From Aphodosoma sp045600865 (lineage in GTDB: Bacteria; Bacteroidota; Bacteroidia; Bacteroidales; Paludibacteraceae), in NCBI GenBank assembly GCA_045600865.1, contig JAZRYS010000093.1:1-16637 (forward strand): 16,637 nt of DNA, in the 5' to 3' direction. Positions 1-6,240 of the stretch are shown one piece after another. Positions within the stretch are counted from its first letter, which is position 1, and the number at the start of each line of letters is the position of its first letter. The translations under genes and the position numbers were made by a program. Below the pieces are notes generated by a model. It was not told the DNA's origin. It worked only from the letters and a program-made list of their open reading frames with translations, and searched no databases.

Positions 1-52
1 CAAAACTGCGTGATGAAGTGTAGCACAAATTCAATATACATGAACAAAAGAC

Positions 53-93
53 TACAGCGACTATCAACCCAACAGGAAGTGATAGTCGCTGTA
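53..93 (-). terminator. 14-bp perfect hairpin beyond the transposase stop, possible terminator
   Basis: The arms at 53-66 (tacagcgactatca) and 80-93 (tgatagtcgctgta) are exact reverse complements around a 13-nt loop. On the minus strand the hairpin begins about 30 nt after the transposase stop and is followed by a short T-rich stretch (gtcttttgtt). It could act as a transcription terminator, or it could be a mobile-element end or recombination site. The inverted repeat is certain; the function is inferred. Confidence 0.45.
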
Positions 94-122
94 ACTATAA
101 TATAGGTAATAGCACCTGTAGT

Positions 123-1598
123 TTATCGAATGCTTACGAATTTCTGCACTTCGCCCGTCTTACCATCATTGCGCTTCCATGTCATCGCAGTGGCAACCTC
201 TTTCTTGCCCTTGCCCTCGTACGTAAACTCAACGGTATAGCTCTTGCGTATAGCTCCGTACTTCTGATCAAGCTTGCCGAGCCGGTTGTTCACGGCATCA
301 CGTTTCTTCGTGCCGCCTTTCTTCTCAATGCCTGACCTGATGGCGTCAAGACCTTCCTCATAGCGCTTGCACGCCTGTTCGTACATCGAGCGTTCCTTCA
401 AAGCCTTGGCATCGCTGTCAACGAGAAGAGCTTTCTTTACGACACCGTCTATGGTTACAGTGCCTAACTGGAGGCGTATCTCCTGCTCACGGCAGTCCAT
501 GTGCTGCACTACCTTGTCCGAGGATGGAGTGAACCGTGTCTCTGCAGATGGGAGCACGGTTATATAGTCGAGGTCATGGTCTGTGAGCCACTTCACGTTG
601 TCTGCTGAATAGAATCCGGCATCCATCACCACTATCCGCCTTGCATCGGATACAAGGTCGTTGGATACGGAACCCATCACCTCTTTCAGCGTGGTCGAGT
701 CATGGCGGTTGCCTTCATATATTGATGTACGCACGAGCAGTCCTTCCGTGTTCACCACTGCCGCCAGCACCACTATCTTGCAGTCGCTGCGCTTTTCCTT
801 GCTCCTGCCGTACTGACATATTTCGGACTTGTCGTACTTGCCCTCGAAGTAGGTGTTGGTGATGTCAAACAAGAGTATCTTCTCCTCTATATTGAAGATG
901 TCGCACACGCGTTCATGCAGCCAGTCCTCAAGTCCTCGATGTTCTTCCCATAGGCGCAAGGCACTATTGTACAATACGTCCTTGGTTATCTTCTCTTTCG
1001 GGATCTTGAATATCTCCGCAAGGGCGGTATTCTCCTTGAGGTAGCGCACGGTCTTGAGTTCGGAGTATGGATAGATGGCTCTTGCAATAATCTGCATCAG
1101 GGCAATGTCTATGTCAATGTGCTCCCAGCCTCTCATGGTGAGATATTCGCGTATCTTCAGCATACGGAGCGTGGAGTGGCAGAGGTTCTCACAACCGATG
1201 GAGCGAGCCTCGTGCTGGGTGAGCGAACTGATCCGGATGGTGATGGCATCACGCATCGCCTCGCGCTTCTTCCGCTCTGCCTCGGCTATGAGGATGGGAT
1301 CGTTCTCCTTGGCATACTTGCTTTCACGGTATTCGGCATAGAGTTCAATAGCTTTTTCATAGAGCTGCCTGTTCTCGTGCATGACGCACTGACCATTCTC
1401 TATCATCACGGTGAGCATGTCGGCAAGTTCTTCGCGCTCGCGCTTGGTGAAGCCTTCCAGACGACCCATGCCAAGGACGCAGCGATTATGCTTCTTGCCC
1501 TTGGCATCACGGTAGGATTTCGTAAGGTGGTAGTAGTTGTATGCCGCCAACGTGCCGTCCTGCTTCCTGTAGAATCTATCGACCTTCCGTATGAACAT
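123..1598 (-). CDS. IS1634/IS4-like DDE transposase, apparently C-terminally truncated
   Basis: This 491-residue protein resembles IS1634-type (IS4 superfamily) transposases, which cut and paste insertion sequences by DDE chemistry. It has a basic N-terminus (MFIRKVDRF), a first catalytic aspartate in LLFDITNTYFEG (D245), the GRSKEKRSDCK...EGNRHDSTT core, and a second aspartate in VVMDAGFYSADN (D326). From memory, family members then carry a Y...E..FR.LK block with the last catalytic glutamate, followed by a conserved tail, and usually reach about 550-600 residues. Here the protein ends at VQKFVSIR without any such block, and none of the three frames after the stop (tta, 123-125) restores it. 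It is therefore probably an inactive remnant. A TACCTTTG promoter element lies only about 5 nt before the ATG. The family assignment is firm; the inactivity is inferred. Confidence 0.85.
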   Translation of the reverse strand: MFIRKVDRFYRKQDGTLAAYNYYHLTKSYRDAKGKKHNRCVLGMGRLEGFTKREREELADMLTVMIENGQCVMHENRQLYEKAIELYAEYRESKYAKENDPILIAEAERKKREAMRDAITIRISSLTQHEARSIGCENLCHSTLRMLKIREYLTMRGWEHIDIDIALMQIIARAIYPYSELKTVRYLKENTALAEIFKIPKEKITKDVLYNSALRLWEEHRGLEDWLHERVCDIFNIEEKILLFDITNTYFEGKYDKSEICQYGRSKEKRSDCKIVVLAAVVNTEGLLVRTSIYEGNRHDSTTLKEVMGSVSNDLVSDARRIVVMDAGFYSADNVKWLTDHDLDYITVLPSAETRFTPSSDKVVQHMDCREQEIRLQLGTVTIDGVVKKALLVDSDAKALKERSMYEQACKRYEEGLDAIRSGIEKKGGTKKRDAVNNRLGKLDQKYGAIRKSYTVEFTYEGKGKKEVATAMTWKRNDGKTGEVQKFVSIR

Positions 1599-1603
1599 GG
1601 GTG

Positions 1604-1611
1604 CAAAGGTA
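1604..1611 (-). promoter_or_regulatory. Bacteroidetes -7 element (TACCTTTG) for the transposase
   Basis: The minus strand reads TACCTTTG, a perfect match to the Bacteroidetes TAnnTTTG consensus. The last G is 5 nt upstream of the transposase ATG (1598-1596), so transcription would begin at or next to the start codon and give a nearly leaderless message. A TTTT-rich stretch lies about 20 nt upstream, but there is no clean -33 TTTG. Confidence 0.5.
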
Positions 1612-1767
1612 CGGCATTTTTTTCGGACAGAAAAATCGTTTTGGGCACCACATTGCGTGTTTTTCTGAAGCCTGGTGCCGAATTAACTACAATTAACTAA
1701 AATTTATGCGAAAATCTACGTTTTTCACCATTATAAGGCTTATTTCTAAACATCATTTAACATATAA

Positions 1768-2565
1768 GAGCAAAGCCAACTGCAATGTGGGGTAAGAATA
1801 AAGGATAAGAATGATTCTGTAGAAAATATGGATTTGGCTTCTGGTGATGACCTTTGCTTGAATGACGATGCTGATGACAATATCAAGAGTATTAGGATTG
1901 TAGAAGAAATAACAGGTGTTGACGTAAAATACACACGTAATTTCGCAAATGCAAATGTATGGCAGGCTTGGTATGTGCCATTTGATGTATCGCTTGAGGA
2001 TATGAAAGTTGCAGGATATGAAGTTGCACAAATTCATGCTGTGTTGCTTGACGCTAATGGCGGTGCTGCAATTGCTTTCCTTAAACTTAATGATGGTATT
2101 GTAAGAGCAAATACTCCATACGTAGTCCGTTCGAAAACAAGCGGTGATGTCGTTCTCAACATTACCACTGACTTGCAGCCTACACATGAAACAAGTTTCG
2201 GAATAACATCTACATACGACACATATAACTTTGGTGGTGTATATGAGCGTATGGTTGGCAACAAATGGTATGCATTAAATAAAGTTGGTCAGTTCCAACT
2301 TATGGGCGAAGGAGTCTATCTGCGTCCATTCCGCTTTTGGATGACAATAAATCCTTACGGTGATGATTCTTCTCAGTCAGCCAGTGCAAATTCAAAAATG
2401 GATATTGTAGTAATTGAAGATGGTGAGACTACAGGAATAGAAAGCCTCACCCCAATCCGCTCCGAAGGAAAGGGAGCTATCTACAACCTTAATGGGCAAA
2501 GGATTGAAAGTCTTCGAAGTGGCCAGATTTATATCATGAATGGCAAGAAGTATATTGCAAAATAG
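1768..2565 (+). pseudogene. C-terminal remnant of a large secreted surface protein (BspA-like type)
   Basis: The frame is open from just after a stop at 1765-1767 to 2565. The first ATG is at 1828 and gives 245 residues, with no signal peptide. The segment VKYTRNF...WQAWYVPFDV and the tail TGIESL...IYNLNGQRIESL...GQIYIMNGKKYIAK are typical of the C-termini of large Prevotella/Bacteroides exported proteins, such as leucine-rich-repeat BspA-like proteins; this comes from pattern memory. The repeats and signal peptide expected upstream are missing, and the IS remnant begins within about 100-150 bp. The fragment is most simply the 3' end of a gene cut by the insertion or a later deletion. A short ORF at 1706-1795 (MRKSTFFTIIRLI) lies in another frame and may be chance. 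A function for the remnant is not claimed. Confidence 0.65.
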
Positions 2566-2572
2566 TTGGATT

Positions 2573-2737
2573 ATGAAAAAGTTATATGAAAACCCCAAAG
2601 TGCGGGTAATGAATGTAAGGACAAACAAAATGCTTGCCAGCTCGTGGGATAAGGAAGATACAAGCGGCATAAATCCTAATCCTGGTGGCCAAGGTAGTTT
2701 TGGTTCGAAAGAAGAAGATTATTATTTTGGCTGGTAG
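2573..2737 (+). CDS. Small 54-residue protein, function unknown
   Basis: The ATG at 2573 opens a 54-residue protein that starts MKKLYENPKVRVMNV and ends in a Gly/Pro-rich, acidic-aromatic tail (INPNPGGQGSFG...EEDYYFGW). Short proteins beginning MKK.Y..P.v.Vv.v and following large secreted proteins are common in Bacteroidales; I recognise the pattern but know of no established function. There is no signal peptide or transmembrane segment. The start lies 7 nt after the stop of the upstream surface-protein remnant, and an intrinsic terminator follows 28 nt after its own stop, so the two were probably one transcription unit. Its promoter is probably lost with the upstream gene. Confidence 0.55.
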   Translation: MKKLYENPKVRVMNVRTNKMLASSWDKEDTSGINPNPGGQGSFGSKEEDYYFGW

Positions 2738-2765
2738 TTGAGAAAAACTCGAAAGAGTAACAAAT

Positions 2766-2801
2766 AGGGTCACAGGGATAAGTTCTTGTGACTCTTTTTT
2801 T
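2766..2801 (+). terminator. Intrinsic terminator after the small ORF
   Basis: The arms agggtcaca (2766-2774) and tgtgactct (2787-2795) form a 9-bp stem with one G-U pair and a 12-nt loop. A run of seven T residues (2795-2801) follows directly. This ends the transcription unit of the surface-protein remnant and small ORF. Confidence 0.75.
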
Positions 2802-2817
2802 GATTTCCTTATCTTTG
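2786..2817 (+). promoter_or_regulatory. Possible orphan Bacteroidetes promoter
   Basis: TATCTTTG (2810-2817) matches TAnnTTTG, and a TTG at 2786-2788 sits 21 nt upstream at the -33 position. No convincing ORF begins downstream before 3214. It may be the leftover promoter of a lost gene, drive an unseen small RNA, or be chance; the -33 TTG lies inside the preceding terminator stem. Confidence 0.3.
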
Positions 2818-2914
2818 CAGCGGATTTGGAAATAGTTTTCCTCTACGTAAATCAACCTTTTGCCTACCTCTTGTAAAGTACATCTATAACTTAATCTATA
2901 CGAATAGGTAGAGT

Positions 2915-2947
2915 TAAGGTGGAGATAAGGAGGAAATAAGGTGGAGA
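2915..2947. repeat. Three tandem 11-mers (taaggtggaga)
   Basis: The units taaggtggaga (2915-2925), taaggaggaaa (2926-2936) and taaggtggaga (2937-2947) follow one another without gaps. The first and third are identical and the middle differs at two positions. It is one of several short arrays in this window. Confidence 0.75.
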
Positions 2948-3161
2948 ACAAGAGACTGTGAGTGGAATCATCAATGTGAGATTCTGCACACGTAGTTCCT
3001 AATATCTTATAGACATTACCCACAAATCAGCTACATAATTCCCATACTACGCCCACCGCAAGTGGGAGATGTGTGGGAGAACAGACAGCCTTAAGAGCAA
3101 GACTTTAGAATAGGGTGAGTAGGTCGCAATCTGACAAAATATGTAAAAAAATATTAACCAA

Positions 3162-3194
3162 TTGTGATTAAATAATAATTTATTTCTACCTTTG
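3162..3194 (+). promoter_or_regulatory. Bacteroidetes promoter for the beta-galactosidase gene
   Basis: TACCTTTG (3187-3194) is a perfect TAnnTTTG -7 element, and a TTG at 3162-3164 lies 22 nt upstream as the -33 element. Transcription would start near 3200, leaving a leader of roughly 15 nt before the ATG at 3214. No other element this good is seen upstream of the next three genes, so it may drive the whole cluster. Confidence 0.65.
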
Positions 3195-3213
3195 TGCTCT
3201 AAAACAATAGACT

Positions 3214-6150
3214 ATGAGATACAGACTGTTTGTCTTGATTGGAGTTTTGCTGATTTGTGACTATTGCTTTGCACAACAGCACGACTGGGAAAATCAGAAT
3301 GTACTGCAAATAAACCGTGAGCAACCACATTGTGCCATGAACATGGAGAGTAGCAATGTTCTGTCGCTCGACGGACTGTGGAAATTCAATTGGACAAAGA
3401 CTCCAGATGAACAACCAGCAGACTTTTTCAATACTGGTTTTGATGATTCCCATTGGCAGGCATTTCCTGTTCCAGGCGATTGGGAGATGAATGGTTTCGG
3501 CACTCCTATCTATTCGAGCAGCGGCTATACTTTCAAGATAAATCCTCCGTTTGTGATGGGTGAGCCTAAAGAAAAATATACTGCTTTTATTGAGCGTAAT
3601 CCTACTGGCTGCTACAGAAATTCGTTTACCGTTCCTGAGGAATGGAAAGGCAAAGAGGTGTTTATATGCTTGGAAAGTGTTTCTTCGGCTTTCTATCTTT
3701 GGATAAACGGTCGGAAGGTTGGCTATTCACAGGGCAGCATGGAACCTGCCGAATTCAATATCACGAAGTATCTGACTGATAGTGGGAAGAACTTGATTGC
3801 ACTAAAGGTCTTCAAGTATAGCGACGGCAGTTATCTTGAGGATCAGGACATGTGGCGACTGGCTGGAATCCACCGCAGCATTTATCTCTATGCCACTCCA
3901 AAACTGCACATCCGCGATTTCGGAGTGAGGACGATTTTAGATGCTGACTATAAGAATGCTACGTTGGTTGTCCATCCCGAACTATCAGTTGCCGATGGCT
4001 GCAAGATTAATCCCGACAGTTGCTTTGTACGCGCTGAACTGTTTGATGCGACAGGGAAAATGGTTTTGGATTCTGCCATGACTCACAATGTTTCAGAAAT
4101 GCTGAATCTCGACCATAAAGCCAAAATAATGAACGACCGCAATCCTCAGCGAGGCTATCCGAAATGGGGATGGCTGTCGGCAGAAATAAAAAATCCTAAA
4201 CTCTGGACGGCTGAGACTCCTAATCTCTACAAATTACGTCTTTCTCTTTGTGAGAATGATAAAGTGCTGGAACAATATGAAACCAACGTGGGTTTCAGAA
4301 GCATAGAAATAAAAGATGGAAGTCTGCTAATCAACGGTAAGCCTATCCGACTGCGTGGAGTCAACCGACACGAAATGGATCCGCGTACAGGCAAGGTTGT
4401 GAGCGAGGAAAGAATGTTGCGCGACATCAGACTAATGAAACAAGCCAACATAAATGCTGTACGCACATCGCATTATCCGAACACCACACGATGGTATGAA
4501 CTTTGCGATTCGCTCGGACTTTACGTAATGGACGAGGCTGATATAGAGGAACATGGGCTACGCGGACTGTTGGCAAGCGATCCATCGTGGACAAATGCTT
4601 TTATGGACAGGACACAGAGAATGGTGGTACGCGACAGAAACCATCCATCGGTCATCCTCTGGAGCTTGGGCAACGAATCAGGATGGGGTGTGAACTTTGC
4701 TGCCACTTCGGCATGGATTCACGAGTACGACCCAACACGCTTTGTGCATTATGAAGGCGCACAGGGAGCAGACAACATAGATCCCAAAAGTGTTGACATA
4801 ATCAGCAGATTCTATCCACGCACTCAAGATGAATATCTCAATCCTGGAGTGAAAGACGGGGACATGGAACGACCAGAAAATGCACGATGGGAACGGCTAC
4901 TCACTATTGCACGCAAAACAACCGACAACCGCCCTGTGCTGACTGCTGAATATGCTCATGCTATGGGCAATGCCTTGGGCAATATGAAAGAATACTGGCA
5001 GGAGATTTATTCCCACAAACGTTTGCTCGGCGGTTTTATCTGGGAATGGGCTGATGGCGGAATATGGGCATCCAAGGAAGGCAGATTTGCAAAGGTTGAC
5101 CATAATGGAAAAATGATGGCGTATGGTGGTGATTTTGGCGACAACCCAAACCTGAAAGCATTCTGCGTGAAGGGTGTGGTTACAGCCGACCAACAGACAA
5201 CTCCGAAATATTTTGAGGTGAAGCAGGTTTATTCGCCTATCGACTTTGAACTGAATAATGGTAAGGTGGAAATAATAAAGCGCGATGAAACCGTGGATTT
5301 AAGCAATTACCAGATAATAGAAAAGAAGTACAAAGGTGAATTTGGCGATGAATACCTGAATGTGAAAGCCGTGCTGAAAGAAAACACCATCTGGGCAGAA
5401 AAAGGACACATAGTGTTTGAGAAACAGTTTACAATTCACAATGCACAACTGATAGCCCACAATCGACAATCCATAACCGATAACCCACAACCGATAACCC
5501 ACAACCCACAACCCACACCTCACCTCATGCGTGCTCCTTTGGACAACGACAAGGGATTTGGCAACTGGATAGCCAAGGAATGGAGCAAGGCTAACGTGGA
5601 AGATTCTGTTGATGTGGAATATGAATATTTCCAATGTAAAAATGGAAGTATAGACGTGAGAATTACTTTCACTCCTAAGACGAACATGCCTGTGCCTTGT
5701 TACGGAATTACCTTTGAACTGGACAAGTCGATGAAAGAAATAAGCTGGTACGGAAGAGGACCTGGTGAAGATTATCCCGACAGGCAGTCGGCTACATCAA
5801 TGGGCAGGTGGAAATCCGCTGTAGCGGAACAATACTTCCATTATGCCCGTCCACAGGATGGTGGAAACCACAGCGATACTTACGAACTGACTATTACCGA
5901 CAAGAAGGGGCATGGATATAAGATAACGGCATTGGACAAGCCATTTGTATTCTCTGTCCTGCCTTATTCGGTAGAGCAATTGACAAACACAGCTCACGAC
6001 TATGATTTGGTTGAAGGTGACAAGGTTTATGTAAACATTAATGCTGCCATAATGGGAATTGGCAACAGCAGTTGCGGACCAGGCGTACTGAAAAAATATG
6101 CCCTTACAGACAGACAATATGTGCTGCAATTTAATATAAAGAGGTTGTAG
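3214..6150 (+). CDS. Exported GH2 beta-galactosidase-like glycosidase
   Basis: This 978-residue enzyme has the full LacZ-type GH2 layout. A signal peptide (MRYRLFVLIGVLLICDYCFA) is followed by the N-terminal sugar-binding domain (about 50-225), an Ig-like domain (about 230-360), a TIM barrel (about 365-640) and the C-terminal Bgal_small sandwich (about 770-975). The catalytic pair matches E. coli LacZ: acid/base E488 in LWSLGNESGWG and nucleophile E579 in TAEYAHAMGN. It should release terminal beta-galactose in the periplasm or at the cell surface; a related sugar is possible. The odd feature is residues 740-770, a Pro/His/Asn/Gln-rich linker (motif ITHNPQP) encoded by thirteen 7-nt repeats just before the conserved LMRAPLDNDKG. 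It is the first gene of the cluster, with a good promoter; the next gene starts 90 bp later. The fold and catalytic residues are clear, the exact substrate is not. Confidence 0.93.
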   Translation: MRYRLFVLIGVLLICDYCFAQQHDWENQNVLQINREQPHCAMNMESSNVLSLDGLWKFNWTKTPDEQPADFFNTGFDDSHWQAFPVPGDWEMNGFGTPIYSSSGYTFKINPPFVMGEPKEKYTAFIERNPTGCYRNSFTVPEEWKGKEVFICLESVSSAFYLWINGRKVGYSQGSMEPAEFNITKYLTDSGKNLIALKVFKYSDGSYLEDQDMWRLAGIHRSIYLYATPKLHIRDFGVRTILDADYKNATLVVHPELSVADGCKINPDSCFVRAELFDATGKMVLDSAMTHNVSEMLNLDHKAKIMNDRNPQRGYPKWGWLSAEIKNPKLWTAETPNLYKLRLSLCENDKVLEQYETNVGFRSIEIKDGSLLINGKPIRLRGVNRHEMDPRTGKVVSEERMLRDIRLMKQANINAVRTSHYPNTTRWYELCDSLGLYVMDEADIEEHGLRGLLASDPSWTNAFMDRTQRMVVRDRNHPSVILWSLGNESGWGVNFAATSAWIHEYDPTRFVHYEGAQGADNIDPKSVDIISRFYPRTQDEYLNPGVKDGDMERPENARWERLLTIARKTTDNRPVLTAEYAHAMGNALGNMKEYWQEIYSHKRLLGGFIWEWADGGIWASKEGRFAKVDHNGKMMAYGGDFGDNPNLKAFCVKGVVTADQQTTPKYFEVKQVYSPIDFELNNGKVEIIKRDETVDLSNYQIIEKKYKGEFGDEYLNVKAVLKENTIWAEKGHIVFEKQFTIHNAQLIAHNRQSITDNPQPITHNPQPTPHLMRAPLDNDKGFGNWIAKEWSKANVEDSVDVEYEYFQCKNGSIDVRITFTPKTNMPVPCYGITFELDKSMKEISWYGRGPGEDYPDRQSATSMGRWKSAVAEQYFHYARPQDGGNHSDTYELTITDKKGHGYKITALDKPFVFSVLPYSVEQLTNTAHDYDLVEGDKVYVNINAAIMGIGNSSCGPGVLKKYALTDRQYVLQFNIKRL
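5431..5521 (+). repeat. Thirteen tandem heptanucleotides inside the beta-galactosidase gene
   Basis: The DNA divides without gaps into 7-mers that begin acaattc, acaatgc, acaactg and grade into ataaccc and acaaccc, with consensus AYAACCC. The frame is three bases, so three units make a 21-nt, seven-residue protein repeat. It is visible as TIHNAQL, IAHNRQS, ITDNPQP, ITHNPQP. The first units resemble the intergenic acaattg repeats at 11503-11530. The array is certain; its origin is inferred. Confidence 0.9.
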
Positions 6151-6240
6151 GTTGTGTTAAATATTAATAAAAAATGAATTATTGTGCAGCAAAGTAATGC
6201 TCACAAGTGTCTAATGAGAGAATAATAAAATATATTAATT

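Larger units (their letters stand above)
123..1680 (-). mobile_element. Insertion sequence remnant, IS1634/IS4-like, ends not resolved
   Basis: The span covers the transposase and the short non-coding stretch upstream of it. No terminal inverted repeats or target-site duplications could be matched, partly because the transposase 3' portion appears to be missing. A 7-bp inverted pair (ggcacca at 1644-1650, tggtgcc at 1673-1679) lies near the upstream side and could belong to the element's end. The boundaries are approximate. Confidence 0.4.
2738..3213. other. 476-bp intergenic region before the glycosidase cluster
   Basis: No supported gene lies here. It holds the terminator at 2766-2801, a possible orphan promoter (2786-2817), three 11-nt tandem repeats (2915-2947), a minor hairpin (cccac 3052-3056 with gtggg 3062-3066) and the promoter of the first glycosidase gene. 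Nothing else stands out. Confidence 0.6.

Noticed and set aside
1119..1700. Open frame of 193 codons on the plus strand opposite the transposase gene
   Set aside because: It lies antisense to a clear transposase and has no recognisable domain or promoter. Long antisense frames are common opposite coding DNA of this composition.
1706..1795. Short plus-strand ORF (MRKSTFFTIIRLI...) as the N-terminus of the surface protein
   Set aside because: It is in a different frame from the surface-protein remnant and ends in TAA without any clear link. It may be chance, so it was not annotated as a gene.
3052..3066. Hairpin cccac/gtggg as a riboswitch or terminator
   Set aside because: The stem is only 5 bp and there is no T-run or recognisable riboswitch core.
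5431..5521. CRISPR array
   Set aside because: The repeats are 7-mers in direct contact with no spacers, and they lie in the coding frame of a glycosidase. No cas genes are present.
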